A DNA stretch of 64,000 bases from Pseudo-nitzschia pungens. Lineage: Eukaryota > Bacillariophyta > Bacillariophyceae > Bacillariales > Bacillariaceae. The DNA lies in the NCBI GenBank assembly GCA_037355855.1, contig CM074763.1, forward strand, positions 1,922,001-1,986,000. Reading direction: 5' to 3'. Below are positions 1-10,932 of this stretch, piece by piece. The notes under the pieces are model-generated. The model was given only the letters and a program-made list of their open reading frames with translations, did no database searches and was not told the DNA's origin. Positions within the stretch are counted from its first letter, which is position 1. Every line of letters starts with the position of its first letter. Position numbers and translations under genes: made by a program.

Positions 1-607
1 CGGATCGACCCGTTGAAGCACGGCACTGAACGAGCCGTGGGTTGCAAGGGCAGGACCGCGCCGTAATGTAACAAAGCAAAACAAAACAAAGCCAAACGAA
101 AGGAACCGACACGAAACAAAATGAAACGAAACAAACGAAACGAAACGAAACGAAACGGACAATTGAAAACGTCGAGGATGCTCCTTCCCACCCACGCAGC
201 ATCGAGCAACACGTCATAGTAGGCCCTCGGAAAGGGGTTAGTGAACCCGCGACTATGCTCTAAAGTTAGTGCTCATCTATCGATTTCTTTCACTTGATTT
301 CCTTCCAATTGCACCATCGCACATGGTGCAATATCATGGTACAACTATAAAGAACAGGGATATAATTAATTTGGGAAGCCGGGCGTCCTTCAGATTCCAT
401 AACAATGGGTAGTACGGTCTATTCACTGTCTTTTGGTACAAAGAATCTGAGTTTTCTTTGACGAACTGCCACACGCAGAAATGGGTACCGGTACTCTCGA
501 TTCATCGACGAACGAGGTAGAATCGCAGTATCGTAGTATCATTAGAATCTAAAAAATGCTAATAATGATACAACAGTCTATGTAGTATTGTTAAACAAAT
601 TGAATAT
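1..607. other. Intergenic stretch with (GAAAC)n microsatellite
   Basis: No supportable gene. Positions about 70 to 158 hold a degenerate AAACA/GAAAC pentanucleotide array. The rest is AT-rich spacer running up to the 3' end of the minus-strand MFS gene at 608. Confidence 0.6.
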
Positions 608-2134
608 TTACACCGCCAGCAGATCGTAGTACCGCCGGACGACCACCAGGCACGTGGTCAGCACGATTACCCCGGGGATGAACAGCAGGTTCATCAACTG
701 GCGAATGTTCCAAAAACCCATCAGCGCGATGAACAGATCGCCACAGCCGCGGCCGGAGGTGTCGACCAGGGTAGCCAACAGCCCACTGTTGAAGGTTCCA
801 GTAGCGAGTGCAGTCGGGACGAGCTTCGAGAGGGCCGAACCGATGATGCCCTCGAAGCTCTGGATCGAAACGTATGTGACAAAGTACCCAATGACATACT
901 GTGTCGGTCCGACGCTCCACCATAGATTCTTGTTGTAGGTTCGCTCGGAGAAGTCGCCATCGATCGGAAATAAATCCGAAAAGTCGATCAGCAAACTCAA
1001 TCCGGAGACCCCCACCAGCAGCAGACATACCATCAGGTACCTGTCTTGGTAGGACATGCTGAGTTTTCCAACGAGGATAGAAATAGGGATCACGAAAAAA
1101 CCATTGAAACAACCTAGGGCACCGACCTCGTGAATGGTCCATCCGTATCGATTCTTGGAAAGGGCACTGGTGCAACTCACAAGGGTTTCAATGACAAAGA
1201 CCTTGGCAAACAGCAACCCCATGCAGATCCGAACCGGGAACAAAAAGTGCCGTGAGGCGCGCTGCCATTCGCCCCAAAGCCCTCCGTTGTTGGAGTTGAC
1301 GCTTCTGGTTGCTACACTATATTCGCCCTCCCACATGATGCTCATGGACGATTTGACAGACAGCACGGCCGGTATCGAGTCGTCCCCGACCGAAAGGGTC
1401 GGGTTGAGGTGAACAGGCGGGCGCTTCGCGATCGTTTCCTCACAATCGCCATCCGTGGCCGTAGACACCCGGTGCATCGAGCTGGCTTCCTGTTCTTGAT
1501 GTTCTTGATGGAGTTTCTCGTACAGACCAATCCGTTCCTGTTCACGAAACCCGGCAAAGAGGGCCACCGAAAAGATACTCCACAGCACTGCCATGAACCA
1601 GCCCGGTCCCGTCATGCTGTTGAACCAAAGCTCGGATCCCCCGGGAAGCGCAATAATAAAGTTGTACCGCGCCAGGATGATAGCGCAGCACGGACCCAGG
1701 GCGGATCCGGCCGCCACCACCATTCCAAACAAAGCGTTGACGCTGGTCCGGATGCTGGATGCCGTTGTGTCCGCCATGTACCGCCGGACGATCATCTTTG
1801 GACCCCCTAATCCCGTCATAAACCTGCCGATCAGCGCCATGGGAAGGGACTGGTAATGAAAGGCACTCGAGTACACAATGTTGCCCGTGATCATCAAAGA
1901 GCAGCTGAGCAGAAAAGGCTGTCGGTAGACGGTGTTGGTCCAAACGCTGTAGACAATGGCAGCCGAGCAGCAAGCAATTGGCATCATCCCGATGAGGATC
2001 GCTCCGGCGGCGTCTTGGGCCCCTAGAGCGTTGGCGTACATGGTGGAAGAGGGTTCCACGATGTAGTAGTTCATACAATACAGAAATCCCCCGGCCAGGG
2101 CGAGAAATAGATTGAAGGCTTGTTGCCTCGTCAC
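608..2134 (-). CDS. MFS transporter part of SPX-MFS (vacuolar phosphate transporter-like) protein
   Basis: A 508-codon reading frame with the transmembrane pattern of a major facilitator transporter. The first helices (NYYIVEPSSTMYANALGA, then LIGMMPIACCSAAIVYSVWTN and IGRFMTGLGGPKMIVRRYMAD) resemble the MFS half of eukaryotic SPX-MFS proteins (PHT5/VPT family), which move inorganic phosphate across the vacuolar membrane. A hydrophilic loop of about 80 residues sits mid-protein, and the last helices run to the C-terminus near 608. The SPX part of the same architecture lies directly upstream on the same strand (2186..4004), so the true product is probably one fusion protein and the ATG at 2134 is only the first methionine after a frame interruption. 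Family assignment comes from residue patterns. Phosphate specificity is inferred from the family. Confidence 0.75.
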   Translation of the reverse strand: MTRQQAFNLFLALAGGFLYCMNYYIVEPSSTMYANALGAQDAAGAILIGMMPIACCSAAIVYSVWTNTVYRQPFLLSCSLMITGNIVYSSAFHYQSLPMALIGRFMTGLGGPKMIVRRYMADTTASSIRTSVNALFGMVVAAGSALGPCCAIILARYNFIIALPGGSELWFNSMTGPGWFMAVLWSIFSVALFAGFREQERIGLYEKLHQEHQEQEASSMHRVSTATDGDCEETIAKRPPVHLNPTLSVGDDSIPAVLSVKSSMSIMWEGEYSVATRSVNSNNGGLWGEWQRASRHFLFPVRICMGLLFAKVFVIETLVSCTSALSKNRYGWTIHEVGALGCFNGFFVIPISILVGKLSMSYQDRYLMVCLLLVGVSGLSLLIDFSDLFPIDGDFSERTYNKNLWWSVGPTQYVIGYFVTYVSIQSFEGIIGSALSKLVPTALATGTFNSGLLATLVDTSGRGCGDLFIALMGFWNIRQLMNLLFIPGVIVLTTCLVVVRRYYDLLAV

Positions 2135-2185
2135 ACCAGTTTTCGTCTGATTCTGTCTTCAAATGAGCACTCGTTCGAGCTTCCG

Positions 2186-4004
2186 TCATGCCCCGAATCG
2201 TTGTTGTTGTTGTTGTTGTTGCTTGTTGTGAGACGCGGAACTCGTTTTTGTAACGGTGGTTCCCCTTGCAGAAGTGGAATCGTACACCAACTCGTTGTCG
2301 TCACTTTCATCGACGCAGTGGTTGCCGCACCCGGCCAGGTTCTCGCACTCCAGGTCCAGGCACATATCCCCCCGGAGAATGGCCACGCATCCGTTCCCCC
2401 CGATTCCTGCATTCATCATCCTCGTAGGTGGCGTTGGCCCGGACCGAAAAGTGGATGTGGCTCGACCAGATAGGATTCCGATCGTCGCTTCCACCGGGCC
2501 AGGGATCTCATTTCGTCTTCGAGACATCTTGCTTCGATCTCGGTCCGTCCCGTACAGGTACCATCCGATCTGGTCTTCGAGGTACAATCCCAGCCACACC
2601 GAGTTGCGGAGGCTTTGAAGAACCGAAGAATCCTGTTCACTCGCCGCAGCGGGATTGGAAACGGGTGTTCCCGAGGAGAGGGGGTCGATCGCAGCGGACT
2701 CCATGACTCGGCACAGCTCCTCTCGGTCGACGCGGAAGCGTTCGGCAACCACGGAAAGGGTTCGCTCAAGGTGCTGGTCGTCACTATTCCCGAGGGCTTG
2801 GTCGCCCGCGGTCTCGACGTTGCTGCCTGCGGCGTCCGAAACCAGCGTGCGATGAAACAAGTCGCACAAGTCGGTAACCCCTTGGTGCAAGAGTATCCGC
2901 CGCAATTCGTAGCCATTCAAGTCGGGTTTCTTGTTGCGTTTCGTTTTGGCGCTGGTGGATTGAAAGATTCGTTTCCAGTAAAATTCCATCAGAGGGATCC
3001 CCCCCACCGACCGAGCAAAGGCGTCGTAGCGAATCAGAATCTGGCGAACAACCACACCGTTCATGGCGCAAAAAGCCAGTACTTCTAGAAGGTCATGACC
3101 GAGCCTCACCGTGTCGTGGAGGTAATCGTCTTCGCAATGGTTGTCGTTGTCGTTGTCGTTGTCGTAGTTGTTGTGGTTGTTGTGGTTGTTGTGGTTGTGG
3201 TTGTTGTTGTTGTTGTGGTTGTGGTTGTGGTTGTTGTTTTCGTTCACGGTTCCGTGTTGGCCATCGGTAGTATTCGTCGGAGGATTGTTGGATCGCCTCC
3301 TCGTGTTCCTCGTGGTCCAGTTGCGGACTCGGTATTCCAGGGACGCTAGCCTCGACTCGTAATAGGCCGAGATGGTTTGGATTTCTTCCGCCAAAGAGCG
3401 GGTCAGATTGTCTCGCTCGAGCGTGGAGGCTCTCCGCAAGATCGTTCGGCGATGGAACGGTGCGCGATTCGGTCCGCAACACTCCCGGAAGATCACACGA
3501 GCAGTCGGCGGTTTCGGCGTCGCCCATGGCCACATAGGACGATCCCCGTGTCCATAAATCAATCGTCTGCCTCGCGCTGCTTGCTTTCGTAGCCGCGCCT
3601 TCCAGCTCGGCCAGGATCGGTTCCGTGTCTTCGACCGAGAATAAATCTCGTGACACTTGCTGCGTTTCGAAGAGACGACGCAGTTTGGTTCGACAGAGGC
3701 TGTACCTCCTTAGTGTTTGTTTGAAGGAAGCGTAATCGACCACCGGAGCTGGGCGGGAATCTTCGAGGGACAGACTGCTAGGAAGACGGACCTGCCCAAT
3801 GTTCCGGACGGAAACCTTCTTCATTGGCAACCAGGAGGCATTGCTGTTATGATTTTCGCTTGTGCTCGTGTTACCATGGTGATGATGATTCGCCACGTTG
3901 TTGCAATCGGATCCAGTGCCACCGTTGGGGTTCCCGGCACGAATGGCCTCCTCGAGACACGCCCCAAAGCCTTTTCCGGTGTAATAGTTATAGGAAGAAT
4001 CCAT
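2186..4004 (-). CDS. SPX-domain part of SPX-MFS phosphate transporter, frame-broken
   Basis: SPX domains sense phosphate status by binding inositol pyrophosphates. Here the N-terminal piece (ATG at 4004, FGACLEEAI, then DYASFKQTLRRYSLCRTKLRRLFETQ) lies in one frame. The later SPX helices (ERDNLTRSLAEEIQTISAYYESRL, with DLLEVLAFCAMNGVVVRQILIRYDAF and IPLMEFYWKRIF) lie in another frame, 2186..3562. The two frames join by skipping one base somewhere between about 3410 and 3540. An Asn/His-rich spacer separates SPX helices. The C-terminal linker ends in a Q run and a TGA at 2186, about 50 bp before the MFS frame resumes. Either the locus has indels in the assembly, or it is a decayed gene, or short introns bridge the breaks. 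It most likely forms one gene with 608..2134. Confidence 0.65.
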
Positions 4005-4423
4005 TGTCGGACGGATTCTGTTACGGATCCCTCCGACAATGGGTTCCCAACGGTTGACTCGCCGGTTAGAGAATCGATTTCTCTCCCCTCTTCGACACGG
4101 TGCGTGAGCTGTCGAAGCGAATGGGGATCAGGGGTACGTTTCGAATTATCTTGCTCCAAACTCCGTGGACATCGTGCTGCTCTCTCAACAATCAAAAGAC
4201 TTTGAATAACGTACTTTTGGTGAAGAATGATCGTTGTGGATCAACGATGAATACCGGTAATACCGTACCGTTGGGCAAGAAATGATAATGCGCGAAGTAG
4301 TTTTTTAGGATTCTAAATTCCAGAATGCGCATTGCGCTTTAACGACGCTGTACTTGTTATGTACGGTACGGTAAGGATTACTAGTAAGTTACCTCGTACT
4401 TGGGAGTCAAGACCATTATTTAC
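4005..4423. other. Intergenic spacer before the transposon
   Basis: AT-rich spacer between the SPX gene start and the hAT-like element. Its last 8 bp (4416..4423, TTATTTAC) are the left target-site duplication. No gene seen. Confidence 0.6.
4416..4423 (+). repeat. Left target-site duplication TTATTTAC
   Basis: The 8-bp direct repeat abuts the left terminus of the hAT-like element and is repeated exactly at 6621..6628. Confidence 0.8.
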
Positions 4424-4912
4424 TAGCGATTGGGCACGCTTTGTTTTTTTGAGAGCAAAGCAAATTTTGCCTTTTTTTGCTTTTGCTTTTTGGGGAGCAA
4501 AGTCAAATTTTGCAAAGCAAAATCAAAATGGGGGCACACCCCGAAATGGGGAGCGCAGCTCCCCAAACCCCCCAAGAATGGGGGGAAAGGGGGGTTGATG
4601 GCTTGCCAATAGAAAGAGATTGCTTGTTAGCAAGGGAGGGATGATAATAAAAATAAGAGTAGCAATAACAGCAGCACATGAGGTACTGGCAAAGGTTGGC
4701 ATGTGGTACCTACTGACTCTACCCAAGGCAGTAGCATGATGACAGTTGGTAGCATAGCTTGTAGCATAATATACTAGTAGTTCATAGTGTATGCTGTAGT
4801 ATATGATCCATAGCACTGTTATATGCTATTAGGGAATGAACAGATGATAAATAATCATACTATTGGGTCTAGCAGAATATAATTTAAGTTATATATCTAC
4901 ATATACCTTGTT

Positions 4913-4990
4913 GAAGCTGTAGCCAGTGTGATACAGTGGTATCACACAAGTTGACTCTGAAGGTTCAAGTCCCTTTGTGGACTTTTTTTT
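4913..4990 (+). repeat. tRNA-like (tRNA-Gln-resembling) fragment with pol III-type ending
   Basis: The stretch contains a D-arm-like hairpin (GTGTGATACAGTGGTATCACAC spans about 4926..4947), then a GACTCTGAA anticodon-loop-like sequence as in tRNA-Gln(CUG), then a B-box-like GGTTCAAGTCC, and it ends in a run of T. The 3' half of the anticodon arm and a matching acceptor stem are missing, so it cannot fold into a normal tRNA. It may be a tRNA pseudogene or the head of a tRNA-derived SINE carried inside the transposon. Confidence 0.4.
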
Positions 4991-5080
4991 ACCAGTAACG
5001 CTGATTTGCTCTACCTACATTATCACCAATTTTTCACTAATTTTTTATTTATTCTTTTTTTAATGGGCTCCCCCATGCAT

Positions 5081-6360
5081 GGGTTGAGGAATATTTAGAC
5101 TGGAATCATTCAAATGTGGATTTTCTAGTCAATTCCCCAGTACTGGGCCGAATATTGAATGATCAGTGCTGACATCCTAACTATGAATGATTGTTCATTC
5201 ATTCTTTTTTAATCAGCCTCCCTATGCAAAAGTTGAGAAATATTCACACTGGAATTATACAAATATGAACCAGAATCACTCAGATATTTGATTTGTTGGA
5301 ATTTCTCAGCAGATTCTCCAGTAGTGGGTCAAATATTAATTAATCAGTGGTGACATCTAAACTATTAGTGATTTCTCAATATTTCTTTTTGAATACTCTT
5401 GCCTATACATAGGTTGAGGAATATTCACACTGGAATCACACAAATGATGGTCAGAGTCACTCAGATATTTGATTTGTTGGAATTTCTCAGCAGATTCTCC
5501 AGTAGTGGGTCAAATATTAATTAATCAGTGGTGATATCTAAACTATCACTGATTTCTCAATACTTCTTTTTGAATACTCTTGCCTATACATAGGTTGAGG
5601 AATATTCACACTGGAATCACACAAATGATGGTCAGAGTCACTCAGATATTCAGTTTACCATTATTTTCTAGTAAATTCTCCAGTGTTAGACCAAATATTA
5701 ATTAATCAGTGATGATATCTAAACTATCACTGATTTCTCAATACTTCTTTTTGAATACTCTTGCCTATACATAGGTTGAGGAATATTCACACTGGAATCA
5801 CACAAATGATGGTCAGAGTCACTCAGATATTCAGTTTACCATTATTTTCTAGTAAATTCTCCAGTGTTAGACCAAATGTTAATTATTCAGTGGTGACACC
5901 CAAACTATTGGTGATTTCTCAATACTTATTTTTGAATACTGTTGCCTGTGCATAGTTTGAGGAATATTCACACTGGAATCACACAAATGTTGGTCAGAGT
6001 TACTCAGATATTCAGTTTGACATTATTTTCTAGTAAATTCTCCAGTGTTAGACCAAATGTTAATTAATCAGTGGTGACATCTAAACTATCACTGATTTCT
6101 CAATACTTATTTTTGAATACTGTTGCCTGTGCATAGTTTGAGGAATATTCACACTGGAATCACACAAATGATGGTCAGAGTCACTCAGATATTGGATGTG
6201 ATGGTATTAGCTAGCGGATTGTACAGCACAGGGCTAAATATTAATCAATCAGTGGTGACACCCAAACTATTGGTGATTTCTCAATACTTATTTTTGAATA
6301 CTGTTGCCCGTGCATAGTTTGAGGAATATTTACACTGGAATCACACAAATAATGACTAGA
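5081..6360 (+). repeat. 181-bp tandem repeat array inside the transposon
   Basis: The landmark (A/G)G(G/T)TTGAGGAATATT recurs at 5081, 5231, 5411, 5592, 5773, 5954, 6135 and 6316. Spacing is 150, 180 and then 181 bp. Each unit carries the motifs CACACTGGAATCACACAAAT, GTCAGAGTCACTCAGATATT and ATTTCTCAATACTT. The outer units are more diverged than the central ones, as expected when array homogenisation acts mostly in the middle. Small frames of 64 codons repeat with the unit and are not genes. Confidence 0.85.
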
Positions 6361-6620
6361 GTCACTGACATGAACTGAATAGGACACTGAATAGCACCTT
6401 TACAAGTACTAATAGAGTCTGTCCAGCGAATGAGCGTCCGTCCTTTTTCCGTCAACACAGCGTCTGTCCTTTTTCCGTTCACCCAGCGAATGAGCGTCCG
6501 TCCATCTATCCGTTTTGGAGCAAAGTGGGAGCAAAACTTTTGCTTTTGTGGGCAAAGCAAAATTTTGCAAAGCAAAAAGCAAAATTTGCTTTGCTAACTT
6601 TGCAGCGTGCCCAATCGCTA

Positions 6621-6628
6621 TTATTTAC
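6621..6628 (+). repeat. Right target-site duplication TTATTTAC
   Basis: The exact copy of 4416..4423 lies flush with the right terminus of the element. It supports insertion by a hAT-type mechanism. Confidence 0.8.
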
Positions 6629-8626
6629 AGAATGCAGCGCGAAGATGAGCGACAAAGATGTGAAGCAAGCCGCAAGATCATTCGGATTTGTTTACGTACC
6701 AGGTACGTACGGTAGTACATGTTAACCTTTACTCGTGCGGAGTGATCAGATTCGATTCGAATCGATGGTGCAATAATTATTTTAACGGTTTCGTACCGTA
6801 ACCGAGTAATTACGTAACCTTACTCGTACCCGTACTCTAAAGCATGATTTTGGATACGAAGGAACCTACCGTACTCATAATCGTACTCGTAGATGTTCGT
6901 AGAACTTTAGACTCCAGCCATTCCCGTACGTACGGTATACGGCACAAGAGGTAGAGTACTTGTGTCCCTACCGTACTTGTGGGAACCCGAACCACATAAT
7001 TGGACTCGTGCCAGGAGGAGGTGCGGGCGCATTCGATCTGCCGTTGAAATCCGACGTACTTGCACAAACACTTATTCCTATCATACTCGGGCCACGCTTG
7101 CTTTTCAACCGATGGTTTCTGTGGTAAACGCTGAGGCTTTAATGGACTTGTCCTGGATGCTTTTAAAAAACGAATACCCCTATGAGAGAGCGGTGTTCGA
7201 TACGGTACAGGACTGAATGAATCATCTCAACAACAATCATCATTGCTCTCATCAATCAACAATCATCGAACTTCCGAAAAATTCTTTCTCGATCAAGTCG
7301 CATACGAGCAATTAACACGTAGTACTTGGTACTAGGTACGGAGCAAGGAGGCCTTGTTCTTCCAGAATTGCTTCGCGTTCACATACTGCACGAATCACAA
7401 CCTTGTTTATCCACATGTTACATATTGTTGCATACATTATAATTCTTGTCGTCCCGTACCGTAGTACTAATTTCGACGGAAACTGGTGGACTCTTGTTGC
7501 TGCTAGGAATTCCGTAGAATTCAACACCTCATCGTTAGAAACAATGATAGTAATACTTTTTAACAACGCTCGGTACACTTCAGAGAAGAATAACACTTTT
7601 TTGAGAAGTAATAAGATACTACTTTCCTAAACTCGTTCACCGTTACTACCGGTTTTTTGAGAAGTAATAAGATACTACTTTCCTAAACTCGTTCACCGTT
7701 ACTACCGGTAATCGTGCTTCTTGTATGCTTTGGACTCGAAGGACCGAGTTCGATTACGTACTTGCAAATATCGTACTTCAGGATTACTATTGTTATTTAC
7801 CACAGTTAAAAACTACTAGAATTCTTTAGTAGTAGTACCGTATTCTTGCATTTCCATCTCTGATCTTACCGGTACCGTATGCCTGGAAACCAAGGAATAT
7901 ATTTGTTTTTGGTTGTTAAGTAAATATTTCTTAGATGTCGTAACTTTTGGATACTTCGTATTCGACAGTCCCGATGAATCTCGTTGAAAAGAAATACTTC
8001 GTACTTCGTAATAAGATTCATCGAAGACCCTGTCAAAAGCCAAACTAAATCGATAAAGCAACCCGCGCTATTTTTATCATTACGAAGTAAATCCGTTGAC
8101 AAACACTTTTGAAAATAATAATAATAATAATAATAATATACGTATTTAAATAACTTTCTGAAAAGTTTGTTGGAATAGGAGGTGACACGTCATCCGAGAT
8201 TTCTGAAACACTTTAACTTCCGGCGTCCATTGTGGTCTTCAACTACTAAATCAAAACTTTGCAATTCTCGATGAATGCTTTATCATGAATGAATTTTTCA
8301 CCTTTGCAATAATTGTTGAGGGCATGGTAACTGGATGCGTTGCTTAAATGTGGTTGATAAGAATTTTGATATCTTTTCACTGCTCCTTGAGCTATACAAA
8401 CCATGAGATCCCAAAATTCAAAAGATTCGTTTTTGTTCTGCTTGCAAAAATCTTGGTGAGGTTGACAAGTATCTTGGAGAGCTGATATGATGACTTTTTG
8501 TGCAACTACCTCTGCTTCACTTTTACTCTTCTACATCTTGCATCCTCTTCCTAGGACTTTTTGCAAGATTCAATGATACAGTCAGTGCGTAGAACAAACT
8601 TAGCTCAAAACAGCTCTACACGTGCA
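6629..8626. other. Intergenic region rich in TACG/GTAC words
   Basis: No supportable gene. The region contains many short palindromic words (TACCGTA, CGTACG, ACCGGTA), a 56-bp tandem duplication (7597..7708) and an (AAT)n run near 8112 to 8140 followed by ACGTATTTAAATAACTT. That follow-on sequence recurs after a similar run near 34530. Confidence 0.5.
7597..7708 (+). repeat. 56-bp tandem duplication
   Basis: Two adjacent near-identical copies begin TTTTTTGAGAAGTAATAAG at 7597 and 7653, and each ends in ACTACCGGT. Confidence 0.85.
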
Positions 8627-10907
8627 TCAATGATTTATGTGACTGCAGATAAAAACTGGATTGTTGTAGGCCTTGCTTGTGTTCGCAATTGCCATGGCAA
8701 TTTCTTCTTTTCTCATCCTTTCAACATTTCGTCCCCCCACTGAAATCATTAAATCCCCAACAGCGATTTTCCCTTCGTGCTCCGGGCTGAGCAGTGCCAA
8801 AATCTCAACGTGTTTGCCATCGGCGTTGATTTTCAGTCCAAGACGCTCAGAGTGGAATACTACTGCTTTTGTTTTCATGGTAACAGTTCCCGCTGTTGCA
8901 CCTGCTGGTAATTCGGTAGTGTTGTTTGTCCATTTGGATTCCATTAACGGTGCCACCTGCAACGATTTCAAGGTAGGACCATCCGCGCTGGTTAAAGTTT
9001 TTTGTCGCTTGGTTGCACTGCTTGCGTCCGTTTCATTGCTGTTGCGTGCTTGTTGTGGAATCGACCCACCATGTTTGACACTGCTGTACACACTTTGCCT
9101 ATTTCTTGTTGCATAAGGAAGCTCTGGAGACCGCGTTTCTGTCGAATTCTCTTCGTTAGCAAATTCGGTAGGAAACATTTTTCGTTTGGAGTACAACAGC
9201 GACACCTGTGGCTTTGGCAAGTAGTTCGAATTTAATGCGACCATCGAGTTCTCAACAACTTTGTCAACGACATTGGCTTTGTTCCTTTCATCGCTGCTAG
9301 GATTGTTCGATGGCATGTCGACACCATCCAGCTTTCGTTTGGAAGGCAAAAGCGGCGCCTGCGGCTTTGGCAAGTAGTTCGAATTTGATGCGACCATCGA
9401 GTTGTCAACAACTTTGTCAACGACACTAGCTTTGTTCGATTCATCCCTGATGTGCTTTTTCAATGGCTGGTCGGTACCATTATGTTGAATTTCACGGGGC
9501 ACAGGCGTTGACTGCGGCTTTGGCAAGTGGTTCGAATTTGATGCGACCACTAATTTGCCAACAAGACTAGCTTTCTTCTTTTCCTCTTTGCTTTGCTCTT
9601 CCATTGGCCTGTCCGTATCATCCAGGTTTCGTTTGGAAAGTACAGAAACTTCTTGTGTTTCGACGTGAATCGGTCTGATGTGACTCGTTGCGAACTCCGA
9701 CCCAGTAACTGGAATAATTCCCTTAGTGTGAATTTGTTTTGGGACGGGTGGCAGCATCATTCCATTCACTTTCTTTGATGGTGCTAATTGCTGTTGAGAA
9801 TTCTGCTCCGTCGTCTCCGTCAATTGAGTTAGCGAAGCGTTCTTTGTCTTTTGATGTTCTTTTGTGTTGACAACATCCTTTTTCTGATCATTTGACACGG
9901 GATCTTCTTCCGCTTCCTTGACTCCCCGCGTCCGAATCCCGTGTTCCTCGACATCAGATATCTCCAGGAGCTTACCGTGGCGCATGCAGAGACCCTGTCT
10001 TCTGGCCCACTTTTGGCACCCATCAACTCGACAGTATCTCCAATCCCTGGCGCCGGTCGGTTTGGACGCTGCACTCTCAGAAGCAAGTTTGGAGGGGATC
10101 CTAATTTTTGAATCATTTCGTTTGTCCTTCTTCACCTTCTTAGCGACTTGCTGCTGTTCGTTATATTGACTTTGACGCTGTTCGTATTCAAGCTCCTTGA
10201 CAGCTTCGGCTAAAATTCGAAAGTTTTTCAGCTCTCTCTTTTCCAGTTTCTTTTTCGTGGTCATAACTCGTACACGATTTGATCGTCGTGAGGTTGCCAA
10301 GACCTCTCCCTTGGGTGTGATGACTTCATCCTTGGATGAGTCCATATCGATGTCTTCGTAAAAATCGTCCTCTGGATCCTCGGCGTGAATCTTCGCTTGT
10401 CGGTGCATACCAGAAGCGTTCTTTACCCAAGTTGAGTGTGGTTCTAGAGGATGTCGAGTTTGTCGATGAACCAGTGCCATTCCGAGTGTGGGACATAACA
10501 GTGCGGAAAAATTCCGATGCTACTGCCAGAAATTCTTCTTGGGAGTGAATTCGGTTGTAGAGATAATCGTATTTGGTATTCGTGCCTTTCAGGTGTGCTT
10601 GTTCGTAATCAACAACCATTATTCCTCTCACCTTGTTGTGAATTCTATTGACTGTGTTTCTATTCATCTTCGCAGCAAAGCACACCAAACCTTCTTCGTC
10701 CAATGCTTCTTCAAGAGCAGACCCGTCTTGTAAGCAACTTTGGATAGCAGCCAACGTAGCCTGATGTAGCTTGGGACCACTGGTTGATGGTGGTCGTCGT
10801 GGTCGTTGCTCGATCTTCTCATTATCGCTACTTTTATTGTCAGTGCACTGCGTACAATCTGCATCGAGGTTTTGGCGAAGATCTTCCTTGCTACGGTTCT
10901 TTCTCAT
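8627..10907 (-). CDS. WRKY19-like zinc finger and PDZ-domain protein, one frame break
   Basis: The main 617-codon frame (8627..10480) holds three parts. A basic N-terminal region contains RRSNRVRVMTTKKKLEKR. A compact zinc finger CRVDGCQKWARRQGLCMRHG (about 9973..10042) matches the C-x4-C...C-x2-H pattern of WRKY19-like fingers, which are common in stramenopiles. Three diverged repeats of about 47 residues end in SNSNYLPKPQ (about 9160 to 9580). The C-terminus (8627 to about 8870) reads as a PDZ-like fold with LGLKI as the carboxylate loop and GDLMISVGG. The N-terminal piece lies one frame away (ATG at 10907; KLHQATLAAIQSCLQDGSALEE, FAAKMNRNTVNRIHNKVRG). The pieces join either by skipping one base or by a 55-nt GT...AG intron from 10434 down to 10380. 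Probably a nuclear regulatory or scaffold protein. It may continue into 10933..12315. Confidence 0.6.
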
Positions 10908-10932
10908 TGTTCCGTCGCTCGTATCGATAACA

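Larger units (their letters stand above)
4424..6620. mobile_element. Non-autonomous hAT-like DNA transposon (about 2.2 kb)
   Basis: The left end begins TAGCGATTGGGCACGC at 4424. The right end closes with the exact reverse complement at 6605..6620. After these 16 perfect bases the ends continue as an imperfect inverted repeat that shares the 17-mer AGCAAAGCAAATTTTGC. Immediately outside both ends is the same 8-bp direct repeat TTATTTAC (4416..4423 and 6621..6628). An 8-bp duplication plus a terminus that fits YARNG (TAGCG) is the hAT superfamily signature. No transposase-like frame is present inside, so the element would need an enzyme in trans. The interior carries a GC-rich palindromic tract near 4530 to 4590, a tRNA-like fragment near 4913, a 181-bp tandem array (5081 to about 6360) and a 60-bp direct repeat (6423 and 6483). 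Assignment rests on ends and duplication alone. Confidence 0.8.

Noticed and set aside
3095..3362. Plus-strand Val-rich and Leu-rich frames
   Set aside because: Antisense reading of the Asn/His-codon repeats in the SPX gene.
5761..6317. Two 64-codon plus-strand frames with similar sequence
   Set aside because: They are readings of successive units of the 181-bp tandem repeat and repeat with its period. No independent support.
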